Part shown: positions 7,738-13,774 of the stretch, piece by piece | Layout: each line of letters opens with the position of its first letter | Position numbering within the stretch: the stretch's first letter is position 1 | Assembly (NCBI GenBank): GCA_947040475.1 | Contig: CAMRBT010000022.1 | Location: 1 to 13,774, forward strand | Source: an uncultured Brevinema sp. | GTDB taxonomy: Bacteria; Spirochaetota; Brevinematia; Brevinematales; Brevinemataceae | DNA: 13,774 nt | Direction of reading: 5' to 3' | Notes under the pieces: generated by a model | What the model saw: the letters and a program-made list of their open reading frames with translations, nothing else | What the model was told of the DNA's origin: nothing | Databases searched by the model: none | Program-made: the position numbers and the translations under genes

Positions 7738-8406
7738 TTATGCTTGAAGTAAAAACTCTATAAATTTGAGATCTTCCGAAGTAGTCAATTTGATATTGTT
7801 TTTATTCCCTTCGTAAGTATTTATTTTATTAAATAAATTGGCGTATACTCCTGCACAATCACTAAATTGTGAAAGATTTTCTTCAATATGAAGATGAGCT
7901 TGGAGTATTTTGGTATAATTAAACGCTTGAGGCGTTTGAGAACAAGCAAATAACTCTCTATTACAAGAAGTAGAAAGAGTATCATCCTCGTTTTTTTGCC
8001 ATAAAGAATCTACAACAGGGACAATAGGAATGGCTGAATCATACTTTAATGCAGTTTCTAAAGAGTCTGAAATCATTTTTTCAGAGACTAGCAATCGAAC
8101 ACCATCATGAATAGTAACAATATCAGGAACATATTCTTGTAAGCATTTTAAACCCTTGAGCACACTGTGCTGTCGAGATTCTCCACCAGCACAAACTTCT
8201 ATATTTGACAACTGGGAAAAATGATCACTGATAGATTTTTGGTAATCTTGAGGAACTACAATAACAATCTTATCTACAATTTTTATAAATTTTTCTAAAC
8301 TATATTCTAATACCATTTTATCATTAATAATAGTGAATTGTTTAGGGATATCACTTTGATATCGGGAACCAGATCCACTTGCTACGATGATAGCAACATG
8401 TTTCAT
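7738..8406 (-). CDS. ispD: 2-C-methyl-D-erythritol 4-phosphate cytidylyltransferase
   Basis: Transfers CMP from CTP to MEP, the third step of the non-mevalonate isoprenoid pathway. Motifs: nucleotide-binding loop ASGSGSR (9-15) with PKQ (21-23), GGESRQHSV (74-82), IHDGVR (99-104), VPVVDSL (129-135), NRELFACSQTPQAF (149-162) and the C-terminal KLTTSEDL (206-213). At 222 residues it has family length. TarI-type ribitol-5-phosphate cytidylyltransferases share this fold and several motifs, and HDGVR occurs in both; IspD is favoured because no teichoic acid gene is nearby. AGAGG precedes the ATG. A terminator separates it from secG, so it needs its own promoter or relies on read-through. Confidence 0.85.
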   Translation of the reverse strand: MKHVAIIVASGSGSRYQSDIPKQFTIINDKMVLEYSLEKFIKIVDKIVIVVPQDYQKSISDHFSQLSNIEVCAGGESRQHSVLKGLKCLQEYVPDIVTIHDGVRLLVSEKMISDSLETALKYDSAIPIVPVVDSLWQKNEDDTLSTSCNRELFACSQTPQAFNYTKILQAHLHIEENLSQFSDCAGVYANLFNKINTYEGNKNNIKLTTSEDLKFIEFLLQA

Positions 8407-8443
8407 AAATACCTCTATTATTAATATACTAAAAAATGTTTAA

Positions 8444-8471
8444 AAAAAAAGGTATAAAAATACCTTTTTTT
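8444..8471 (-). terminator. Intrinsic terminator after secG
   Basis: A GGTA/TACC core flanked by A7/T7 gives an 11-bp stem (8444-8454 with 8461-8471) with a 6-base loop, and further T residues follow on the minus strand (to 8442). It lies 10 bases after the secG stop. Because A and T runs flank it on both sides, it could work in either direction. Confidence 0.85.
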
Positions 8472-8481
8472 AGTTGAATAA

Positions 8482-8808
8482 TTATTGTTCTGCTATAGGA
8501 AGCGCGTTAGCTTCTTCTTCAGTAACTGTTTCAGCTTCTGTGGTCATCTCTGCTGTGGGAATATCTTCTTCGATGAATTCTTTATCTAAGCGAATAAAAT
8601 GAATTGATAAGAGAAGAGCTGAAGCAATAAAAACTGTGATACAATAACTAGTAAACTTTACCAGTATTTCGTTAGAACGAGCACCAAAGGCTCCTGCCGT
8701 AATATTGGATGATAACATCCCATTATTAGCTCCGTTAGTTTGTAATAGTATTGTAGGTATTAACAATACAATAGAAATAATAAAAATAGTCAATAAGAAA
8801 ATAATCAT
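8482..8808 (-). CDS. secG: Protein translocase subunit SecG
   Basis: A small subunit of the SecYEG channel. Two membrane helices (about residues 1-20 and 51-71 in the shorter form) flank the cytoplasmic loop LLQTNGANNGMLSSNITAG followed by AFGARSNEILVKFT, which matches the SecG pattern of LLQ, Gly-rich loop, FG.R and the K-T before helix two. An acidic tail rich in Glu and Thr ends the protein. I place the start at ATG 8806-8808, giving 108 residues: GGAG at 8815-8818 sits six bases before it. A longer reading from TTG at 8820 would use codons that are themselves the ribosome site. It is transcribed alone, from two tandem promoters to its own terminator. Confidence 0.9.
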   Translation of the reverse strand: MIIFLLTIFIISIVLLIPTILLQTNGANNGMLSSNITAGAFGARSNEILVKFTSYCITVFIASALLLSIHFIRLDKEFIEEDIPTAEMTTEAETVTEEEANALPIAEQ

Positions 8809-8814
8809 AAGGAT

Positions 8815-8818
8815 CTCC
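8815..8818 (-). promoter_or_regulatory. Ribosome binding site that sets the secG start
   Basis: GGAG on the minus strand, six bases before ATG 8808. It overlaps the codons of a possible upstream TTG start (8818-8820), which has no site of its own, so it decides for the shorter protein. Confidence 0.8.
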
Positions 8819-8830
8819 AAAATAATATAA

Positions 8831-8847
8831 ATTGTAATTTGTACAAT
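8831..8847. promoter_or_regulatory. Inverted repeat at the expected secG transcription start
   Basis: ATTGTA (8831-8836) and TACAAT (8842-8847) are inverted copies separated by five bases. The proximal secG promoter should start transcripts near 8842, inside this repeat. It could be an operator or a small 5' hairpin; the arms are short and AT-rich, so chance is a real alternative. Confidence 0.3.
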
Positions 8848-8848
8848 T

Positions 8849-8877
8849 AGTATACTTTATAATTTATAAAAAATCAA
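8849..8877 (-). promoter_or_regulatory. Proximal sigma70-type promoter of secG
   Basis: Minus-strand TTGATT (8872-8877), 17-base spacer, TATACT (8849-8854). It lies about 40 bases upstream of the secG ATG and within the second unit of a tandem duplication. Confidence 0.75.
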
Positions 8878-8892
8878 GTCCTTTATACTATT

Positions 8893-8920
8893 AGTATACC
8901 TTATAACACATAAAAAGCAA
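8893..8920 (-). promoter_or_regulatory. Distal sigma70-type promoter of secG
   Basis: Minus-strand TTGCTT (8915-8920), 16-base spacer, TATACT (8893-8898). It is the duplicate of the proximal promoter, 43-44 bases further upstream. The one-base shorter spacer may make it weaker. Confidence 0.65.
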
Positions 8921-8945
8921 GGGATTTATGCTATTCTCTGCAAAT

Positions 8946-8987
8946 TATTATTTCTTTATATATTACTGTATATCTAAAGAAATAATA
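8946..8987 (-). other. Inverted repeat across the stop codon of the PP-loop gene
   Basis: Bases 8946-8957 and 8976-8987 form a perfect 12-bp AT-rich inverted repeat, with further partial pairing of TATAT/ATATA inside. It brackets the TAA at 8963-8965. It could mark the 3' end of the five-gene operon, but the stem has only two G-C pairs at most and no U run follows, so a classical terminator is unlikely. Confidence 0.5.
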
Positions 8988-10024
8988 GGACAATACATTT
9001 CATTAGAATATAAAACATATTGTTCTAATTCTTTTTGTGATAAGGGTTCAATTACTCTGCTACCTAATAAGAGATTTTCATCATCGAATAATTGAATATC
9101 TGGAGAATTTTTATATTGAGAAACAATAGCACTAAAAATTTTTAAAGCTAGAGTTTCGTGGATTCCAGATTCTAAAGAACCGTACATAAATCCAAATAAA
9201 AAATTAGGAGTATTGGAAGAAAAGGCAAAATCTTTTTTTTCTATCTTTTCATAAAACTTTTTAAGATAATTACTTTCAAAGGGGGTTCTACCTATAACAC
9301 ATCTCGTTGTACTATTTAGTTTAAAATGCAATCCTATACGGTTAATATGAGAAATATTGATTTTCTTTTGTTTTTCGAATATCTCAAAAGCTTTGTTTCC
9401 CATTGCAAGCTCTGTATTATTTTTGTCAAATTGTTTTTCAGATATTGAGGGGGTATACTCAATTTTAAGGATTTTTGCTAGTTCAATTCTTTTTTGAGAA
9501 AATCCTGTAAAATCATAGGAGATTTGTGACAATTTTGGAAAAGAAGTTAGGAGAAGAGATGGAGCTAAGAGATTAGCAGATAAGGGTCTAAAAACAATGT
9601 TTTCTACATCGGCTTGAATGTCTGTTGTTAGTAGAGCATCTTTACCTTGTATGAGAGGACGCTGATCTACAACATCTCCAGTAACAATGAATTGTGCACC
9701 GATTTCTTGCATATATTCTTTTGCTTTTTTTAAGATAAAAATTTTGTACTCTAAACAAGCATTATAGTCATTAAAATCTCTAGTATTTAGAATTTGAGTG
9801 TAAAACTCTTTAGCGACATCAAATTTTTCTATTTCTATACTATTCTTGATAAGATTTTCCAAACCAAAATATTTAGAAATTCTTAACCCCGCAACAATAG
9901 CTTTGTTATGTGTTAATCCTATATCAAAATGCACCACTCGAAAAGGGATCTTTGTCCTTTCCATTAATTTAATAGTGAGTAAAGAGTCTAGTCCTCCAGC
10001 GGTAATAATAAGAGCATTTATCAT
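8963..10024 (-). CDS. MnmA/ThiI-like PP-loop ATPase family protein, cysteine-poor
   Basis: A 353-residue protein with an N-terminal PP-loop (TAGGLDS at 8-14; the usual first Ser is Ala9) and motifs of the COG0482-like group of tRNA thiolation-related proteins: NACLEYKIFILKKAKEYM (88-105), FIVTGDVVDQRPLIQGKDAL (112-131) and FRPLSANLLAPS (145-156). The C-terminal third (from about 228, GLHFKL and VIGRTPFESNYL) resembles the extra domain that follows the PP-loop in that group, possibly NFACT-R/DUF814-like. Relatives usually carry a CxxC near residue 90 and a later GGCLLT; here only Cys90 remains and the later site reads SEKQFDKN. It is the last gene of the cdaA operon, nine bases after ybbR, with AGAGG before the ATG. 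A role in RNA sulfuration is therefore doubtful; ATP-dependent adenylation of some substrate remains likely. Confidence 0.72.
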   Translation of the reverse strand: MINALIITAGGLDSLLTIKLMERTKIPFRVVHFDIGLTHNKAIVAGLRISKYFGLENLIKNSIEIEKFDVAKEFYTQILNTRDFNDYNACLEYKIFILKKAKEYMQEIGAQFIVTGDVVDQRPLIQGKDALLTTDIQADVENIVFRPLSANLLAPSLLLTSFPKLSQISYDFTGFSQKRIELAKILKIEYTPSISEKQFDKNNTELAMGNKAFEIFEKQKKINISHINRIGLHFKLNSTTRCVIGRTPFESNYLKKFYEKIEKKDFAFSSNTPNFLFGFMYGSLESGIHETLALKIFSAIVSQYKNSPDIQLFDDENLLLGSRVIEPLSQKELEQYVLYSNEMYCPIISLDIQ

Positions 10025-10033
10025 TTTATACCT

Positions 10034-11131
10034 CTAAATAGAGTCATCTATTGTATTTGTACTATCTATTGTATTTGTAGTTATATTAGTATTAAAATTT
10101 TCTGTACTTGGTATTGATGGTTCCTTTAGGATAGACTCATCAAAGAAACTATCAAAGTCATCTTTTTCTGGTGTTTCAGGGTTTTCAAGAATTTCAGGTG
10201 TTGAAAATTCTTTTGTAGGAGAGAGTGTTTCTGTAGGATCAATCAACTCAATAGGCACTACTGTAGGAGGATCAATTAGAATAACATTAGTAGGCACAGA
10301 TATAGTAGTAGGCACATTATATTTCCCTACATTAGTAATAGCACTAAAATCTAAAGACATAAAGCTTTCTATTAATAGAGGTTCTATGTTAGAAGTTTTC
10401 GTTACAAATTTTAAATACATATTGGTAATAAAAGACATCTGAAGATTGCTCTGTAAGCCTATATATTTGACAGGGACAATGACTTCATTAGTGTAATTCT
10501 TTAGATTAAAAAATAAGGTCACTGCAATACTATCTTTATCTAATAATTCCACTTTATTAGGGTATAGGATTTTGATGTTCGTGGATATAACATTTTGTAT
10601 AGGATTTTCAATTTTTAATTCCTCTGTAGTTAAGGCTTTTATTTGATCTATTACTTGAGAAGAACCAGAAATAGATACTTCTTTAGGGCTATAAGTAATA
10701 TTAGTAAGAGTGTCATTAGAATATGTTTTTACATTAATGGGAATAGTTTTGGTGATAATATCATAGATGCTGATACGTTTAGAGTCAGGAGAAATATCGG
10801 CTTTAATATCTTTAGGTAGATTTAATAGGGTAATAGGATATGTTTTGATACCTGGGGTATAATTAGACAAATCAATAATAGCACTTAGATTGTCTATACG
10901 ACGGGACACATCTTCATATGCTGATATTTCTACTCTGATAGCAATATCATTAGTAGCATCAATCACTTTATTTTCAGGAGCATTGACAATAGTAACAGGA
11001 AGGCTAATATATATTTTTTCTAAAGAAAAATTCTGCACATAATACCATAAAAAATAAGCAATCAATATAGCACCTAGTTTACCAACGGGGTCAGAAAAAA
11101 GAAATTGTTTGAATTTATTGGATAGTTTCAT
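10034..11131 (-). CDS. ybbR: YbbR-domain protein (CdaR-type regulator of CdaA)
   Basis: A 365-residue membrane-anchored protein: one N-terminal helix (about 17-34, GKLGAILIAYFLWYYVQ) and an extracytoplasmic part with about three YbbR-like beta repeats (about 36-118, 125-208 and 216-292). The IYISLPVTIVN start of the first repeat and ITYSPKEVSISGSSQVIDQI in the second are typical. In other bacteria YbbR/CdaR binds CdaA and modulates c-di-AMP synthesis. The tail from about 293 is rich in Pro, Thr, Glu and Asp and ends in the repeat STNTID/TNTIDDS, coded by two 18-base near-copies at 10046-10081. The ATG overlaps cdaA by 17 bases, with AGAGGA inside cdaA, so the partners are translated together. 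Confidence 0.88.
   Translation of the reverse strand: MKLSNKFKQFLFSDPVGKLGAILIAYFLWYYVQNFSLEKIYISLPVTIVNAPENKVIDATNDIAIRVEISAYEDVSRRIDNLSAIIDLSNYTPGIKTYPITLLNLPKDIKADISPDSKRISIYDIITKTIPINVKTYSNDTLTNITYSPKEVSISGSSQVIDQIKALTTEELKIENPIQNVISTNIKILYPNKVELLDKDSIAVTLFFNLKNYTNEVIVPVKYIGLQSNLQMSFITNMYLKFVTKTSNIEPLLIESFMSLDFSAITNVGKYNVPTTISVPTNVILIDPPTVVPIELIDPTETLSPTKEFSTPEILENPETPEKDDFDSFFDESILKEPSIPSTENFNTNITTNTIDSTNTIDDSI
10046..10081. repeat. Two 18-base tandem copies in the ybbR 3' end
   Basis: Units 10046-10063 and 10064-10081 differ at one base and encode the repeated Thr-Asn-Thr-Ile-Asp-Ser stretch at the C-terminus. The unit keeps the frame, so copy number could change the tail without breaking the gene. 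Confidence 0.8.
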
Positions 11132-11831
11132 GAATAATGTCCTCTAAAATCATATTTGGGATAGCGGTAAGGATACCATCTTTAGCATAGGAAATAATCC
11201 CTGTTTCTTCAGAAACAATAAAAGCAACACAGTCTCTTTCTTTGGAGATAGATATAGCTACTCCATGCCTTGTGCCAGTCGATGCAGAAGAAAATACAGC
11301 GGGTAGCAATACTTTAGAGGCAAGAATATGTTCATCTCTAATAATGACAGCTCCATCATGTAGGGGCGTGCCTTTGTAAAAAATAGAATGGATTAGTTCA
11401 ACACTAAAACGAGCATCTAAAATAACAGCATTACTAATAAGATCATTTAAGAGCATATTCCTTTCTATAAGGATAAGTGCTCCGGTATGCTGATTAGACA
11501 GTTCAATGAGAGCAGTGGCAAGTTGGTGAGAAAAAAATTGAGAATTGTGGGTTTGTTGATGATTTCTTCCTATATTGGAAAAAAATTGTCTGATTTCTTG
11601 ATGAAAAATAATAGCTATTATAATAGGAAGATCGTTAAAAAATCTTAAAAAGATCCAAGTAATAGTATTAAGCTTTGCAACGACAGAAATAATATATACC
11701 GCAATAGCAAAAGCTAAGCCTTTGACAATAGTGGCTGTGTGAGTGCCTTTGAAAAAATAATATGCTGCATAAATAAGAATACTGGTACATAAAACATCTA
11801 TTATTATAGATGCACTGGATGTTTCTATCAT
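11115..11831 (-). CDS. cdaA: Membrane diadenylate cyclase CdaA (DAC domain) with a variant RHR motif
   Basis: Makes the second messenger c-di-AMP from two ATP. Three predicted helices (about 7-27, 34-52 and 57-76) are followed by the family linker FHQEIRQFFSNIGRN (76-90) and the DAC domain: GALILIER (117-124), GTPLHDGAVII (154-164) with the conserved DGA at 159-161, and SEETG (207-211). The second catalytic motif, normally GTRHRAA, reads GTRHGVA (186-192): Gly190 replaces the second Arg. Length (238) is slightly below the usual 270. The ATG directly follows the stop of the dehydrogenase gene, with AGGAA inside that gene, and ybbR overlaps its end. The cdaA-ybbR pairing is the standard one, but the glmM that often follows is absent here. 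Confidence 0.92.
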   Translation of the reverse strand: MIETSSASIIIDVLCTSILIYAAYYFFKGTHTATIVKGLAFAIAVYIISVVAKLNTITWIFLRFFNDLPIIIAIIFHQEIRQFFSNIGRNHQQTHNSQFFSHQLATALIELSNQHTGALILIERNMLLNDLISNAVILDARFSVELIHSIFYKGTPLHDGAVIIRDEHILASKVLLPAVFSSASTGTRHGVAISISKERDCVAFIVSEETGIISYAKDGILTAIPNMILEDIIHETIQ

Positions 11832-12728
11832 TTATAATTCCTGAAGTTTATTTAATACGTTTTCTACAGCAAATCGAGATACACGCTTTCTACATTCTAT
11901 ACCAGCACCACCGAGATGAGGTATCATAATAATATTTTCTAAATTATATAATTCAGAGTTTTCAGGGAGAGGTTCTTGATTGAATACATCAAGAGCGACT
12001 CCTGCAATTTGTTGGGTTTTTATAGCCTTTATTAAAGCACTTTCCCTAACAACATTTCCTCTACTGGCATTAATGAGGTAGGCACTTTTTTTACAGTAGG
12101 AAAATTCTTTTTCATCTATCATATACATAGTCTCTTTATTGAGAGGTGTGTGTAAGGTAATTAAGTCACTCTCGGCTAATAAATTTTTTAAATCTTTTAC
12201 AGGTTTAGCAAAGGCCGGGATATTAGATTGGTAAGGATCATATACTAAAATGTTCATATTAAAAGCATGGGCAAAATGCGCAACACGAGATCCAACATCA
12301 CCACAACCAATAATCCCTAGTGTTTTGCCTTCTAATTCAAAACCCTCTGTCAACAATCCTCTTTCCCATTTTTTTTGTCCATATAACAAATGATGAGCAT
12401 AAGTTATTTTATGAGCTAAAGAAATAATAAATCCCATAGTCGTTTCTGCTGCATTAACAGCGTTTCCACCTTTAGCATTGAAAGTAAAAACACCACGAGT
12501 ATGAGCAAATTCTACATCAATATTATCCATTCCCACCCCAGCACGAGAAATTATTTTGAGATTGGGTGCAGAAAGAATCATGCTTTCCGTGATTTTTGTG
12601 GAACGAGTAAGGATAGCATTGGCTTGAGGGAGATCTTTGATGTCGAAGCTAATATCGTAGGGAGAGTTTTGTAATAAACTTACTGCCTCTTCGCCTAAGT
12701 CATCTAAAACAACTATTAAATGGTTCAT
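11832..12728 (-). CDS. D-isomer-specific 2-hydroxyacid dehydrogenase, phosphoglycerate dehydrogenase-like
   Basis: A 298-residue NAD-dependent dehydrogenase. The substrate domain includes SRAGVGMDNID (61-71); the nucleotide domain has GCGDVG (141-146) with Asp164 after the second strand, fitting NAD preference. The catalytic triad is Arg223 (NASRG), Glu252 (FNQEP) and His271 (PHLGG). The overall pattern, including NAKGGNAVNAAE (84-95), is that of D-3-phosphoglycerate dehydrogenase, the first step of serine synthesis. It lacks the C-terminal ACT domain of regulated SerA and is near the short end of the family. Other 2-hydroxyacid substrates cannot be excluded, and its place beside neuB leaves a role in sugar-acid metabolism open. 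It lies 11 bases after neuB and abuts cdaA. Confidence 0.88.
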   Translation of the reverse strand: MNHLIVVLDDLGEEAVSLLQNSPYDISFDIKDLPQANAILTRSTKITESMILSAPNLKIISRAGVGMDNIDVEFAHTRGVFTFNAKGGNAVNAAETTMGFIISLAHKITYAHHLLYGQKKWERGLLTEGFELEGKTLGIIGCGDVGSRVAHFAHAFNMNILVYDPYQSNIPAFAKPVKDLKNLLAESDLITLHTPLNKETMYMIDEKEFSYCKKSAYLINASRGNVVRESALIKAIKTQQIAGVALDVFNQEPLPENSELYNLENIIMIPHLGGAGIECRKRVSRFAVENVLNKLQEL

Positions 12729-12739
12729 ATAATGACGCC

Positions 12740-13741
12740 CTATAAAAAAATATTTCTTAATAAAGAACCTTTAGAGATATCTTTAGTAGATGATTTACCT
12801 ATGAGAGAATGATATTCTTGGGAGCTAACACCTTGCCCGGGACGCTGAAGAACAATCATCTCTTCAGAGATGGGAGTATTTGCTGGAATATCTAGGAGTG
12901 CAAAGGCATCTCTTCCAGCAAGATTTCTGATGATTTTTTCTGTTGAAGTGGTATGTCTCACACCTTGTCCAAGAGCTTTTTCTATGATACGAGAAGAAGA
13001 AACCATTTGATGAAAGTCTTCTGGAGATAAGGACAAAGGATGATCAAAGTCAGTACGTTCAGGGGAGAGTGTAAAATGCCTCTCTATGATTTTTGCCCCA
13101 AGAGCAACAGCTGCCAATGATAAAGCAATCCCTTGCGAGTGATCGGAAAAACCAATCGCTTGATTGGGTAAATATCCTTGCATTGTTTGGATATAGTTGA
13201 TATCAAAACCTTCTGGAGGGGCTGGATATTCAGAGACACAGTACAGCATAGCAGAAAAGGTGTTTTCTAGTTTTTGAGCAAGTTTTTGAATTTCTATTTC
13301 TTCAAGAGATCCTGTAGAAATAATAAAAGGAATGTTTTTTTCTAAGAGGAGATCAATCCATGGTTCTGTGAGTGCATCGCCACTAGCGATTTTAATAGGA
13401 AAAACAGAATCTTGAATAAGTTGATGTAAGGTTTGTGAGTCAAATGGTGCTACAAATGCCAAAATCCCACGAGATTCTGCATATTTTTTTAGAATAATAA
13501 ATTGATCATAAGGAATGTGGAAAGATTGGAAAAGTTTATGTGCATCGGGAGCAATGGATTGGTTGTAGAATAGATCTGTATTATATAATTGGAATTTTAT
13601 AGCATCAGCTTTTGCTTCTATTGCTTGATCTATCATGCTTTTAGCGATATTCAAATCACCGTCGTGATTGATACCTAACTCGGCAACAAAAAAAACAGAA
13701 GAAGTTTTAGGCTTCTGAAGTAACTTTGAAATATCAAACAT
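12740..13741 (-). CDS. neuB: NeuB-family nonulosonic (sialic) acid synthase
   Basis: Condenses phosphoenolpyruvate with an N-acetylated hexose to form a nine-carbon acid used on cell-surface or flagellar glycans. The TIM-barrel has AELGINHDGDL (20-30), KFQLY (49-53), KIASGD (117-122), STGS (142-145), IGFSDHS (196-202), and ERHFTL (220-225) followed by DFDHPLSLSPEDF (231-243). His201 and His222 fit the metal ligands. A C-terminal SAF (antifreeze-like) domain spans about 275-333 with RPGQGV at 300-305. At 333 residues it is full length. The exact product (sialic, legionaminic or pseudaminic acid) cannot be told; the family contains NeuB, LegI and PseI. TAGGAG lies about ten bases before the ATG. 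It is the first gene seen in the operon; no promoter is visible in the 33 bases above it, so the unit probably begins outside. Confidence 0.9.
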   Translation of the reverse strand: MFDISKLLQKPKTSSVFFVAELGINHDGDLNIAKSMIDQAIEAKADAIKFQLYNTDLFYNQSIAPDAHKLFQSFHIPYDQFIILKKYAESRGILAFVAPFDSQTLHQLIQDSVFPIKIASGDALTEPWIDLLLEKNIPFIISTGSLEEIEIQKLAQKLENTFSAMLYCVSEYPAPPEGFDINYIQTMQGYLPNQAIGFSDHSQGIALSLAAVALGAKIIERHFTLSPERTDFDHPLSLSPEDFHQMVSSSRIIEKALGQGVRHTTSTEKIIRNLAGRDAFALLDIPANTPISEEMIVLQRPGQGVSSQEYHSLIGKSSTKDISKGSLLRNIFL

Positions 13742-13774
13742 AGCAAAAAGCTCCTATAAGAAAGAACTTTTAAG

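Larger units (their letters stand above)
8846..8932. repeat. Tandem duplication of the secG promoter
   Basis: Two head-to-tail units, 8846-8889 (44 bases) and 8890-8932 (43 bases), align over their whole length with about nine differences and a one-base indel. Each carries a complete -35/-10 pair and the shared block TATACTAAT. The units abut exactly, as expected of a direct duplication. Confidence 0.75.

Noticed and set aside
8407..8443. An ispD promoter (TATATT as -10)
   Set aside because: The -35 position falls in the T run of the secG terminator and matches poorly; read-through is an equal explanation.
9846..10037. Plus-strand open frame opposite the PP-loop gene start
   Set aside because: Sixty-three residues, no domain, overlaps the PP-loop codons.
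13742..13774. The end of a further gene upstream of neuB (a frame reading LKSSFL then TAG)
   Set aside because: Six codons are too few to call; another frame stays open as well.
1..13774. CRISPR arrays, insertion sequences, att sites, tRNA or rRNA genes
   Set aside because: None seen: no regularly spaced repeats, no transposase or integrase, no tRNA-like cloverleaf in the gaps, and all genes are ordinary chromosomal ones.

Overview
This is an AT-rich window (about one third G+C by eye) in which all fourteen genes lie on the minus strand, so transcription runs from high to low coordinates. The set is chromosomal housekeeping: cell division, peptidoglycan, isoprenoid, glycogen, protein secretion, c-di-AMP and recombination genes. 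A lipoprotein with a clear lipobox, an FtsQ-type divisome, a membrane diadenylate cyclase with its YbbR partner and very AT-rich DNA together suggest a spirochaete-like bacterium. That placement is inference from gene style and order; no rRNA or other marker lies in the window.

In order of transcription, the first block (13741 to 8963) is a tight five-gene operon: a NeuB-type sialic/nonulosonic acid synthase, a D-3-phosphoglycerate dehydrogenase-type 2-hydroxyacid dehydrogenase, the diadenylate cyclase CdaA, its regulator YbbR/CdaR, and a MnmA/ThiI-like PP-loop protein that lacks most of the expected cysteines. Gaps are 11, 0, -17 and 9 bases. The second block is secG, expressed from two tandemly duplicated sigma70-type promoters and closed by a good intrinsic terminator. 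The third block is ispD-glgA, closed by a 13-bp stem terminator.

The fourth block (6018 to 1 and beyond) is the end of a dcw cluster, ddl-ftsQ-ftsA-ftsZ, followed by a propeller-like lipoprotein and the start of ruvC. A near-consensus promoter with a perfect 14-bp palindrome over its -35 box precedes ddl. Initiation codons run TTG (ftsQ), GTG (ftsA), ATG (ftsZ), which fits the usual order of protein abundance. A strong hairpin separates ftsZ from the lipoprotein gene.

I see no mobile element, CRISPR array, tRNA, rRNA or plainly new multi-gene system. No gene-free stretch exceeds 300 bases; the longest gaps are 6019-6220 and 8809-8962, and both hold promoters. The points most worth a second look are the CdaA active-site substitution (RHR to RHG), the cysteine-poor PP-loop protein, the duplicated secG promoter, the palindrome at the ddl-fts promoter, the graded start codons and the long FtsZ N-terminal extension.
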